DNA from: Rebecca billardiae RCC1528
Lineage: Eukaryota > Haptophyta
Direction: 5' to 3'
Assembly: GCA_965240325.2 (NCBI GenBank)
Contig: OZ251224.1
Location: 1,922,001 to 1,986,000 of the forward strand
Length of the DNA: 64,000 bases
The notes below the pieces were generated by a model. The model was given only the letters and a program-made list of their open reading frames with translations. It was not told where the DNA came from and ran no database searches. Positions 1 through 9,900 of this stretch are shown here, piece by piece. The first letter of the stretch is position 1. Each line of letters opens with the position of its first letter. The position numbers and the translations under genes were made by a program.

Positions 1-805
1 CGATGGGGGACGCCGGGTAGGAGGGCTCCAGGTGGCCGACGCTCGTGCTCGGCTCCTCGTTCGCGCCTCGCAGCGCCGCCTCGCCGCTCTCCGGCGCCGC
101 CACCTCGTGCGCGCGCGCGCGCCGGCTGTGCCACAGCTGCGCGAGTGAGCAGCCGTCAATCAGCAGCCCCGCGATTGCAAAGCCGAGGATGATGCGCGCG
201 TCGACGTCGAACGCGGAGGAGGGCTCGTCGCCCGACGCGTGGGCGAGCCGAAGCAGCTCGGACCCCGCGTGCACCGCGCTCGGGATCGTGATCGCCCACA
301 GCGCCAGCATCGACACCCCGGACACGACCAGGTCGATTAACTCGCGCTCGCGCACCGAGCGGCCGGGCGAGCACTCGGCCCACAGGTTGCCCATGTAGGT
401 GAGCACGTCGACGAGCATCGACGCCGCGTCGATCAGCAGCGCGAGGGAGCCGGCGATCCACGCGCCGACGAACTGCGCGAGCGTGATCGACGCGAAGAGG
501 ACGAGCGTGAGGAAGATGGCGCGAGCGCGTGGCGCACACCGCGTGAGCCGCATGAGTGCGCGAATGCGCACGCGGGTGCGGCAGCGCAGCTTCGGGCCGC
601 AGCGGCGCCGCCTGGGCGGTCGTTCGAATGGCCCGCTCGAAGACGCGACGGGCAACGAGCCCGTCGACCCCGGCAGCGTCGGCAACGCCGGACGCGCACT
701 CGCGGACACGACGGGCAGCGAGCCGGTGGATCGCGCACCGATCGACGTGCCTGTCGGTCGCAGCGCTGGTGAGGCGGGCGGCGATGGCGATGGCACCAGC
801 GGCAT
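1..805 (-). CDS. Cation diffusion facilitator (CDF)-like transporter, N-terminal part
   Basis: The reading frame is open on the minus strand from an ATG at 805 (in-frame TAG just upstream) to the window edge, so the C-terminus is missing. About 85 polar, Ser/Pro-rich residues precede the first membrane helix (about residues 97-116). The next helix carries 'GSLALLIDAASMLVD', the CDF TM2 signature. Two more helices follow ('LIDLVVSGVSMLALWAI', 'IILGFAIAGLLIDG'), then a charged linker. CDF proteins exchange Zn2+ or other divalent metals for protons across organelle or plasma membranes. The TM2 metal-ligand position that is normally His or Asp is Ser129 here, while Asp133 is kept, so metal specificity or activity is uncertain. 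A second in-frame ATG lies at 553. Family call is from the helix motifs only. Confidence 0.6.
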   Translation of the reverse strand, partial: MPLVPSPSPPASPALRPTGTSIGARSTGSLPVVSASARPALPTLPGSTGSLPVASSSGPFERPPRRRRCGPKLRCRTRVRIRALMRLTRCAPRARAIFLTLVLFASITLAQFVGAWIAGSLALLIDAASMLVDVLTYMGNLWAECSPGRSVRERELIDLVVSGVSMLALWAITIPSAVHAGSELLRLAHASGDEPSSAFDVDARIILGFAIAGLLIDGCSLAQLWHSRRARAHEVAAPESGEAALRGANEEPSTSVGHLEPSYPASPI

Positions 806-961
806 GGCGTGAGCACGTTTCAGCTGCTAGCCGAGCCCCGTCGAGCCCACGATTCGCGGTGCTGCAGGTTCCACCGGCCCTTCCGAGCGTTGACAGGAAC
901 GGATCAATGGCGGCTGCTCACAGCGCGAGAGCCGACGAGGAACACAGCTCACTTGGTTCGG

Positions 962-2065
962 CCAAGGGTGTCCAGGGTCCGCAACAGCCAGTGCGCAGCG
1001 CGGCAGAGGCTGTGACATCGCGAGGTCGCCGCTCGCCAGTGGGACTCGCCCGCCCGCCGCCGTGCACGGCGGCGGAGCCGCTCGCGCCGTGCGCTCCTGC
1101 GGCCGTCGGATCGGGCTGCGTAGGCGGCGCGCGGCGTGGGCCGTCGCAGAGCCACCCAGCGCCCCTCGCTGCGCCGCGCGCCTTCCTCGTCCTCGCCTCC
1201 TTCGCGCCTTGAAGCAGCACGCACACGCGCGGCGCCGCCACAAAAGCAGCGCAGGCGCTCGCGTGCAAGCAGCGCGCGACGGGCTCGACTCGGGGCTCGC
1301 GCCGCTGCGGGGGCATGCAGCACCATCCCATGCGCGCGCGACGCCACCTCGAGCCTGCGCATCGCTGTGACCGTCACGCGCCAAATGCTCACACGTCCTC
1401 GTGTTGAAGTAGGCCCAATCTGACCAGAACCTGCCATGCGTCAGGACAACTTCTTAGGCAAGACACGATGACAGCTACGTACGCGGCGCTTCTCAGCACG
1501 CGTGGAGACCACAAGAGAAGCGCACGCAAGCATGACCGTCTCCGCATCGATCGCGTCGACGCCCTCAAGGCCCGTTGTGGAAGCTTCCGTCGCACGTGTG
1601 ATGATGCCAAGTCAGACCATTTTGTAACGTGCATCAGCGTGCACTGACGGTCAAACGCGCAGGCTCGAGGTGGCGTCGCGCGCGCATGGGATGGTGCTGC
1701 ATGCCCCCGCAGCGGCGCGAGCCCCGAGTCGAGCCCGTCGCGCTGCGCGCGCGCACGCTTGCACGCGAGCGCCTGCGCTGCTTTTGTGGCGGCGCCGCGC
1801 GTGTGCGTGCTGCTTCAAGGCGCGGAGGAGGCGAGGACGAGGAAGGCGCGCGGCGCAGCGAGGGGCGCTGGGTGGCTCTGCGACGGCCCACGCCGCGCGC
1901 CGCCTACGCAGCCCGATCCGACGGCCGCAGGAGCGCACGGCGCGAGCGGCTCCGCCGCCGTGCACGGCGGCGGGCGGGCGAGTCCCACTGGCGAGCGGCG
2001 ACCTCGCGATGTCACAGCCTCTGCCGCGCTGCGCACTGGCTGTTGCGGACCCTGGACACCCTTGG
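962..2065. repeat. Large inverted repeat A (foldback structure)
   Basis: The arms 962-1361 and 1657-2065 are near-identical reverse complements, about 400 bp each, around a 295-bp spacer. The right arm has about 9 extra bases of alternating GC within it. No ORF inside resembles a known protein; the long ORFs on both strands are compositional shadows that mirror each other across the axis. It may be a foldback transposon, a MITE-like element or a segmental inverted duplication. No target-site duplication was recognised. Confidence 0.8.
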
Positions 2066-2155
2066 TTCGGCTGCGCCAGCGCGCGCCTCGCCGGCCACGC
2101 AAGGGCCGTGGCCACGGCACGCCCGGCCGGTGGTGCAGTGGTGCTAATCTGCCCT

Positions 2156-2218
2156 GAGGGCACCGTGCCCTCTGGAGGGCACCGTGCCCTCGTGGGGCTC
2201 TGAGGGCACGGTGCCCTC
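2156..2218. repeat. Cluster of three 17-bp palindromes, left arm of repeat B
   Basis: The perfect palindrome-like word GAGGGCACCGTGCCCTC (central CC/GG variant in one copy) occurs at 2156-2172, 2175-2191 and 2202-2218. Spacing differs between copies. It could be a transposase or host-factor binding array at the element end; this is inference. Confidence 0.75.
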
Positions 2219-4598
2219 GCGGGACGCAGCCTCGCACTGCGCGGCGCGCCGCGATGAGTTCGAGTGGTGGACGGGGGTGCATCGGGTGCTAGTGACGGTA
2301 CGATGGGCCGCGACGAGCCCACCATCACCCAGTGATCTCGTGCGGTGCCAGCTCGCCCTCCTCCTCGTCGTCACTCGCACTGGCACCACGTCGCGCGCGC
2401 GCGCATGGCTTGCCTTGCGCGCGCTGTGTTCACGCGCAGTCTGCTTGGCAGCAGGGCGACCGTGGCTGGTGGTTGCGGTCGCGGATGATTGGAGTGTGTG
2501 CAGCTGCGCTACATCCGCACGCGACCCGCCCGTCCTCGTCGAGCGCTGGAGAGACACGCGTGTCGCGCATGCACTCGAGTGGAAGCAGGAGAGCGGCACG
2601 CGAGCTTGGCTGCGCGCGCACGACAAGGTGCGCCAACACACAGCTCCTCCCGCCATAAGCACCAGCTACGCACACACCCCTTCCGCGCTGCCTGACCTGC
2701 GAGGCCGCCGCGGTGCGGACACTGCGTGAGACACCCACGGTCAGCGGCCACGGCTGACACTGGTCAACAGCTCATGCAGCCGTTGCTGCAGCTTCGATTG
2801 CAACAGCAGCAGCGCTGGTGGCAGTCAACCCCATCGCTGTCGCTGGCGTAACCACCCTCGGCGCCATAGCGCCCACGGCACCAGCAGCCCTTGCACGTCC
2901 AGCAGCTGCGGCACGTCGCTCGGCTGAGTGGCGGCAATACGGACTAGGTTGTCGTCCGAGCAGCCGCGCGGGCAGCTCCATGACCTTGGGGCGCCCTGTC
3001 GCTGCATGCCGCTCCAAGCGTCTGCTGTAGCTGCTGCGGCTGAGACAGCAACTGCTATTGCTCGCGATGGCAGCTTCACCGCAGCTGTACCATCAGCATC
3101 ATCAGTTGTGACTTACTTAGAACGCGATGTGGCAATAAATGGGATTTCCGCCGTTTTTTTCGCTCGATGGATTTGAATAATAAATGAAAATCCCGCTGTG
3201 ACCTTGGAGACTTGGAGACTTGATGTGTGCACACACTTGACGTGGCGGCTGTGCTGCAGGGCTCACACGGGACGTCGGCGCATGGAGCCTGGGGAGCTCT
3301 TATCCGCAGAGGCGTGGTAGGCGTGCTCCACCCCGCACGCAGCCCAGCGCTGTAGCAGCCGCTTCCGCGTACTCGCACTTTGGCGGTGGTGCCAAGGCCG
3401 CGCGCCGCTCGCCTGACGGCATCGCCGCAGCAGCGCGGTCCCACGCGCATGCGGACTGGCGCGGCAATGGCGGTGGGGTTCGCAACGTGCAAGGCGTCAG
3501 CGGCTCGGCACCGGGTCCACCCGGCTGCAGCAGTAGCACCGTCGGCGCTCGCGGCGCATGCGGCGTCAGGCGCTCACCAAGCGGCGTGTCGGGCGGGTGC
3601 GGATGCAGCTGCCGGAACCAGGGCGCCGGGTATGCACGCGGCTGCAGCTCGCCCCAGCGCGCACTCGCAGGCAGTGAAGTCGGCCGCCCTGCCGGCCGGA
3701 TTCGTAGGCGCTCGCTTGGCGGCTGCCGGCGCGCGACAAGCCAGAGCACGAGTAAAGCATCCGCACCGCCACGGCGGTGGTGACAGAGAGCACGACCACG
3801 GGCGGTGGTGCCGCCGATGCAGCGAGCGCGAGCTCGAGCGCGGCCGTGAACGGTGCAAGCAGCGTCAGCGGCGCGCGGAGCGATCAAGCCCGCCGTTCCA
3901 AGAGGAACAAGGGCGGCATTGCGGGAGGGTAGGGGCACCGGCAGACAGCAGCGATTTCGCGCCATCGCTGATCGGACTGACATGGCTAGCCGGTCGATGT
4001 GGCCATTGCTCGCGAGAGTATGCTATGAGCCAGATTGCTGTGCAGCACGCGACCGTGTCAGCCGTGGCCGCTGACCGTGGGTGTCTCACGCAGTGTCCGC
4101 ACCGCGGCGGCCTCGCAGGTCAGGCAGCGCGGAAGGGGTGTGTGCGTAGCTGGTGCTCATGGCGGGAGGAGCTGTGTGTTGGAGCACCTTGTCGTGCGCG
4201 CGCAGCCAAGCTCGCGTGCCGCTCTCCTGCTTCCACTCGAGTGCATGCGCGACACGCGTGTCTCTCCAGCGCTCGACGAGGACGGGCGGGTCGCGTGCGG
4301 ATGTAGCGTAGCTGCACACACTCCAATCATCCGCGACCGCAACCACCAGCCACGGTCGCCCTGCTGCCAAGCAGACTGCGCGTGAACACAGCGCGCGCAA
4401 GGCAAGCCATGCGCGCGCGCGCGCGACGTGGTGCCAGTGCGAGTGACGACGAGGAGGAGGGCGAGCTGGCACCGCACGAGATCACTGGGTGATGGTGGGC
4501 TCGTCGCGGCCCATCGTACCGTCACTAGCACCCGATGCACCCCCGTCCACCACTCGAACTCATCGCGGCGCGCCGCGCAGTGCGAGGCTGCGTCCCGC

Positions 4599-4661
4599 GA
4601 GGGCACCGTGCCCTCAGAGCCCCACGAGGGCACGGTGCCCTCCAGAGGGCACGGTGCCCTC
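4599..4661. repeat. Cluster of three 17-bp palindromes, right arm of repeat B
   Basis: Mirror image of the 2156-2218 cluster, with copies at 4599-4615, 4626-4642 and 4645-4661. It ends about 120 bp before the ATG of the host gene at 4784, so it could also act on that promoter. Confidence 0.75.
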
Positions 4662-4783
4662 AGGGCAGATTAGCACCACTGCCGGTGGTGGGACTGGCGA
4701 CCTCCCTTGGACTGGCAGTGGCTGGCAGGATCGAGCGATCCCTCCAGCCTCAAGGTCGCGATCCGCCGCCCGCCGCCGCAATC

Positions 4784-6154
4784 ATGCGTAGCATGCGGCC
4801 GTGCGCGGCGGTCCTCCTGCTCATCGCGGCCCGCCCAGTGGAGCTGAGACGGTGTCGCCGCACGCACACGTGCCCACCATCGTCGCCACCGCCCTCGCCA
4901 CCCCCGCCGCACCCGCCGCCGCTGCCGCCGAGCCCGCCACTTCCGCCGGCGGCGTTTGGGTTGTACATGAAGGGCACGTCTTGTGGGCACCGCGTGGCCG
5001 TGGAGGGGCGCATGACCCTACCCAAGTGCCAGCTCGCGGTTCGCCAGGGCCCCGCGACCGAGTACTTCTCCTACGGCGGCGGCCGTTGGCCCATCTGCCT
5101 GGCGTGCCCCGCCAGCTTTGTCGAGCAGCCCGGGTTGCTCTCGTGGCACTCAGACATCAACATCTACATCACCGAGCTGCCCTCGCCGCCGCCTGCATCC
5201 CCGCCGCCGCACAGCCCGCCTACTGGGCCACCCCATCTGCCACCGCCACCACCGCCGCCGCCCTCGAAGCCGCCGCCTCCGCGTGCACCGCCCCCGCTGC
5301 CGCCCGCGCCACCGCCGGGCGCGGCTGCCAAGCTGGGCATGGTGAGGGCTGGCTCTGCATGCGGCTCGTTCTCGACCGGCTTCGTCGTGTACATGCCCTC
5401 GGCGGCCGCGTGCGCGCAGTTCATCGCGTCCGACGACTTCCAGTCCCGGCACGACGGTCAGCCCGTCGACTTCATCGCGTACGGCGACGTGACCCAGCGC
5501 GGCCAGTGCTTTGCATGCACGGCGGAGCAGGCGCGCCACTCGATCGACCGCCACGGCTGGGACGTGTTCGACATGGCGGCGTTCGTCTCCGCGGGGCGCG
5601 TGAAGCCGCCGCGCGCCAGCGGCGCGACTGTGCTACCGGACGCACAGCGCCGCCTTGGCGAGGTGGCATACACGTGCCTGCAGAGCGCGCTGGACGCGCA
5701 CTGCTACCACGGCGTGCGCGAGGGCACGGTCGCGCGCCGAGCCGGACCGGACGGGCGATGGGTGTGCTCCGCCGGCGTGGATGGGCGCAGCATCCAGCCG
5801 GAGTGCGTCACGCCGGCTGGGCGCCCAGCTCGTTGCCCCGCCGCGCTCAGGGGGACCGCGTTCAACGCGACCGTCGATGCACAACTCGCAGAGCGTGTGT
5901 GGGGGTATACGGTGCCGCCACCCCACCCCGCCTCCCCAGCCCTCCTCCGAGCCTTCGTCATCCCCGATTCTCAGTCGACCCCCGCCGAGCCTTCGTCATC
6001 CCCGATTCTCAGTCGACCCCCGCCGAGCCTTCGGTGCCACCACCCCGCCGAGCCTTCGGTGCCACCACCCCGCCGCCGCCGCCACGCCGCCGCCACCCCA
6101 ACCCCCTGCCACCGCCCGCCACGCCGCCACCGCGTTTATTTCGGTGCAATATAA
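4784..6154 (+). CDS. Proline-rich surface protein, 5' part interrupted by provirus
   Basis: From the ATG at 4784 the product starts with a signal-peptide-like stretch ('MRSMRPCAAVLLLIAARP'). It continues with a Pro/Ser linker, a Cys-containing globular module (about residues 60-140), a second Pro-rich linker, a related Cys module and a third Cys-rich segment. The two modules look like diverged copies: both start near a Gly-x-Cys motif and share the order tyrosine, then paired cysteines. Host sequence ends at 5894; the last 87 codons (5895-6154) lie in the viral terminal repeat and give an artificial Pro/Arg-rich tail. The natural C-terminus, with a membrane helix, is at 21776-21987. An upstream in-frame ATG exists at 4535, inside repeat B, but the 4784 start gives a signal peptide. 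Hydroxyproline-rich extracellular matrix proteins of algae are a plausible class. Confidence 0.7.
   Translation: MRSMRPCAAVLLLIAARPVELRRCRRTHTCPPSSPPPSPPPPHPPPLPPSPPLPPAAFGLYMKGTSCGHRVAVEGRMTLPKCQLAVRQGPATEYFSYGGGRWPICLACPASFVEQPGLLSWHSDINIYITELPSPPPASPPPHSPPTGPPHLPPPPPPPPSKPPPPRAPPPLPPAPPPGAAAKLGMVRAGSACGSFSTGFVVYMPSAAACAQFIASDDFQSRHDGQPVDFIAYGDVTQRGQCFACTAEQARHSIDRHGWDVFDMAAFVSAGRVKPPRASGATVLPDAQRRLGEVAYTCLQSALDAHCYHGVREGTVARRAGPDGRWVCSAGVDGRSIQPECVTPAGRPARCPAALRGTAFNATVDAQLAERVWGYTVPPPHPASPALLRAFVIPDSQSTPAEPSSSPILSRPPPSLRCHHPAEPSVPPPRRRRHAAATPTPCHRPPRRHRVYFGAI
5895..6076 (+). repeat. Left terminal inverted repeat of provirus
   Basis: These 182 bases are an exact reverse complement of 21594-21775 and start with GTGTGTGGGGGTATACGG. 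Inside are two direct copies of a 37-base unit (containing GATTCTCAGTCGACCCC) and two of a 26-base unit (containing CTTCGGTGCCACCACC). Long terminal repeats fit protein-primed replication from linear ends. Identity of the two copies points to recent insertion or to homogenisation during replication. Confidence 0.95.
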
Positions 6155-6186
6155 AATCTTACGCACGTGTATAATACTGACCTATC

Positions 6187-6840
6187 ATGCCCTGGCGTGT
6201 GACTTGCGAAGCACGCACCGGAGCACCCGGCTTCGCCGACGACGAGGAATACGAGTCACGCTGGTTCGTGGACCTCACGGACGCACTCCGCCACTTGATC
6301 CACTTCCACCCTTCTGAGCGCTGGCACTGCGTCCGCCACGCCACGGTGCGCTTCGAGTACTCGGGCGGTCGGGCATGCAAATATAGTGACGGACTCATTT
6401 TCTACGGCAACAGCCTCAGGGACCTCGGCGTGAGCGAGCGCACCTTTGACGACGCGTTCGAGCAGGCGCTCGGCATCAAGCCGGTCACGCTGGAGCGGAA
6501 GAACAACGTGTTCGTACCAATCGACACGAACGCTTCCTCCGGCCGTCATCGCCTCACGCAAGAGACCATCAAGCAAAAGTCAAGGCGCTTGCTTCCTCCG
6601 GAGGAAGAATTGGAGGCGCACAGAGAGGAGAACATCGAGTGCTCCGAATGCAACCGCGAGGTGCCATTCGAGCTCTTCGCCTTCCGCCGCCGCCGAGGCG
6701 GCAGCGTGACGCGCACGATGAACTGTTACGAGTGCCACCTCGAGCAGGTGCGCATCCGCCGGGCGCGATTCGTGAGCAAGGGCGCATCCTCGGCGGAGCG
6801 CGACGCTCAAATAAAATCGGCGATTCGCGCCGCCGCCTAG
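6187..6840 (+). CDS. Unknown viral protein with C-terminal CxxC...CxxC zinc ribbon
   Basis: First gene of the element, 217 aa, not recognised by family. The N-terminal 120 residues are mixed alpha/beta-like with no clear motif. The C-terminal part has two paired cysteines ('CSEC' near residue 152 and 'CYEC' near residue 180) separated by a basic stretch ('FRRRRGG'), the layout of a zinc ribbon that could bind nucleic acid. An AT-rich promoter ('GTATAATACTGACCTATC') directly precedes the ATG. It lies upstream of the polymerase in the same direction, so an early replication or transcription role is possible. Confidence 0.75.
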   Translation: MPWRVTCEARTGAPGFADDEEYESRWFVDLTDALRHLIHFHPSERWHCVRHATVRFEYSGGRACKYSDGLIFYGNSLRDLGVSERTFDDAFEQALGIKPVTLERKNNVFVPIDTNASSGRHRLTQETIKQKSRRLLPPEEELEAHREENIECSECNREVPFELFAFRRRRGGSVTRTMNCYECHLEQVRIRRARFVSKGASSAERDAQIKSAIRAAA

Positions 6841-6953
6841 GGGAAAAATCGGCGATCCGCGCCGAGTCGGCGTAGGGAGAAACGTACGCGCGTTATTCTG
6901 GCGCCAAATAAAAATGTCAACCACCATCATAACACAAAATCCTCGCTTGTAGT

Positions 6954-9900
6954 ATGATGAACGTTGATGAGCTCATCCGAAATGCCCGCGCGCGCCTCAA
7001 CGAGCGCACCCCTCGCATCGAAATTCCGATCACGAGCCGCCTAGGCGCTACCGCAGCAGCACGCACGAACTCCATCGCGAGAGCATTCCAGTCTCCGCCG
7101 GGCACCCCCAACTCGACGCCAGCCACCGGCCTCCGCTCCACCAGCCGCTCGCTCAGCCAATACACGCAGGAGCAGCTCACGCGCATCCGCCAGTTCCAAG
7201 ACGCATTCGAGGGCTTCGGCATGAGTGCCCCGCAAGTCCTCGCTGGCATGATTTATCAAGACCCGTGGAGCGGTAAGCGGCGCAAGATCCCCTCCAACGG
7301 CAGGCAGCTCGACGCCCTCGCCGAGCGCGTCGCCAGCAAGATCTCCGGTCCCGCGCCCCGCCGCACGCCCGCCCGCCGCGCGCCCGACCGCGACCGCGCC
7401 GCGAGCCTCCTCCAGCGCTTCACTCGCTCCCAGCTCGCAAACCGCCTGACGGACGCCCAGCGCACGCAGCTGGAAGTCGATCGGAACCTCGCCATGCTCT
7501 CCACGAGCATGCAGGATCGATACTTCGAATTTATCGACCGCAAGCGCTTTATTTTGCCGCTCAAGTGGATTCTGCACGAGAATCTTGGGCTGCTCCTGGA
7601 GCAGCAGCTGAACTACACGCCGAGCCAGCACCACCTCGGAGCGATTCTCCAGACGATTAATGCGACTATTGACGCTCGCCTGCAGGAGATACCGTACAGT
7701 CGCCTCTCGATGCACATTCGGCTCGAATCGATATTCGCGCACGCCAAGGTGACGATTAGCAAGACAAACAAGAACGGAAAGGCCGTCGAGACGTCCGAGT
7801 TCACCTGGGAGGCGGACCCCTTCGCGTTGACCATGCACGAGGTCGCTCAGCTCAAGACCCGCGAGGAGATTAGGCTCCACGCGCGCGCCTTCAAAAACCA
7901 GAACGACCAGTACAATCCGACCGCCTTGAACAAGGGCTTCTACGAGTTTGGCGTGGTCACCGCGGGCGCGAAGGAGCTCGACAACTCGACGGCGCGCCTG
8001 GTCATCGACAAGGGCAATCCCGAGGACGTGCAGCAGGTCAAGACCAAGGTCGCTGAGATACTCGCGCTCGTCACCTCCACGAACAACCCTCAGTACAGCG
8101 CGCGGCGATTTGTGGGCCTCCTCAGCTTTGACGTGGACACCTATCCGATCAATGCCGTCCGCCAGCAGGGCTCGTCTTACGTCAAGCTCCCGCAGAAGTT
8201 TGGCGGCGGAAGCAAGGGCCTAATCAATCCCGAGAACAAGACCGACAACAAATGCTTCCTGTGGGCGTCGCTCATGCACTTTGCGAACGCAGATGGCGCC
8301 AAGAAGCAGGAGCGCACCAGCACGCTCAAGCGCTACGAGTCGATGATCACCTGGCCGGAGGAGGTCAAGTTTCCGTTCGACTGCACCGACATCCCGCGCC
8401 TCGAGGAGGCCAACCCCACCCTCACCTGGAACGTCTTCTCGCTCGAGCAAGTCAAGCGCTCCTCGGAGGACCATCACGAGCACCCCGAGGACACGGACGA
8501 GTTCAAGTACCCCATCGTGCCGATTCACACGACCACGCCGGAGAAGTACCGCGAGCGCACGCTCATCAACATCCTCGCGTACGAGGACCACTACGTCTTC
8601 GTCAAGGACCTGGACAAGCTCCTCAGCGAGCGTGCGCACAACTGCGCGCACTGCCCCATCTGCACGCGGCGCTTCAGGACCAAGGCAATCCGCGACCAGC
8701 ACACCGCGCAGTGCAACGCCAATTGGCGCCACCTGTTTCAGCCGTGGACGCTCGACGAGATTAAGAGCCAGGCGAGGACGCCGCAGGAGCTCAAGCGCAC
8801 CGAGACGGACATCACCTACTCGCAGGACACCTCCGTCGTGTGGAAGCCGGTGGTGGCGGTGGCCGACTTTGAGGCGGTCAACACGCAAGTCAACGGGGAG
8901 ACGCATCAGAAGGCGCAGTCGGTGAGCCTCAAGTTTGACTTCCAGGACGGCATGGACGCCCCTGACATGGATTGCAGCTTCATGGGTCCGGATGCGGGTG
9001 TGCGATTTTTGCACGCGCTGCTCGACGCCACCCCCAAGATCCGCGACGCGTGCTCGCGCTACAAGGACGACTTTTCAAAGGTCACCGCGGCCGACCGCGA
9101 GCACTTTGAGGCGAGCGAGACGTGCCACTTTTGCGGCGAGGCTGCCTTCGCCTCGAGCGCGGAGATTGCTCGCGCCGAAGCGGAGTACGAGCTCAAGTCG
9201 AAACTCGCGCCGGAGGAAAAGGACGAGTTGAAGCGCGCGCTCGAGGAGGTCCGAGCCAAGCGCAAGGTGCTCGACCACTGCCACTGCACGGGCCTCTACC
9301 GCGGCGCGGCACACTCGCGGTGCAACCTCAAGCACGGCACGCCGAGTCTCATCAGCAGCATACCGGTCTACTTTCATAACATGTCCTACGACTCGCAGCT
9401 CATCATGCAGGCGCTCTCCGACGTGAGCGTTCAGGCGCGCATCAAGGAGCACAAGGTCCGTATGAATGCAATGGTGATCAACTCCGAGCGCTTCAAGACG
9501 CTCGAGATCGGGGCCTTCCGCATCCTCGACTCGATGACTTTTCTGGGTGGAAGCTTGGCGGAATCTCTGAAGAATCTGCCCTCAGAGGACAAGCACTCGC
9601 TGCGCCGGGCGGCCAACGAGCACGCCGAGCGCTTCGGCAAGGACCCGGATGCGGTCTTCGAGGCCTTCAAGCACAAGCAAGTCTTCCCGTACGAGTTCGA
9701 TTGGCACCAGCACCTCGACGAGCCCATCAGCGCAGATCCTCAGTTCTTCGGCTCCAAGCTGAGCGAAGGCTACGGCAAAACCGACGAGGAGCTGGAAGAG
9801 CGCCTGGAGGCCGAGCAAAAGGAGCTCGAGGAGAGCCTGCCCGAGCGCATGAGCCGCCTGCAGGAGGCAACCGGCATCGTCACGTGGCGCGATCTCCACG

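Larger units (their letters stand above)
2136..4681. repeat. Large inverted repeat B (foldback structure)
   Basis: The arms 2136-2760 and 4055-4681 are near-identical reverse complements of about 625 bp, enclosing a 1.29-kb core (2761-4054). The core has ORFs on both strands (for example 3300-3983 minus), but none has a recognisable domain, so no transposase is supported. The outer 80 bases of each arm carry three copies of a 17-bp palindrome. The structure lies only 70 bp from inverted repeat A and ends about 100 bp before the start of the host surface-protein gene. A non-autonomous foldback DNA transposon is the simplest reading. Confidence 0.8.

Noticed and set aside
3300-3983. 227-aa minus-strand ORF in the core of repeat B as a transposase
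   Set aside because: No DDE or other catalytic pattern; the composition matches random GC-rich reading.
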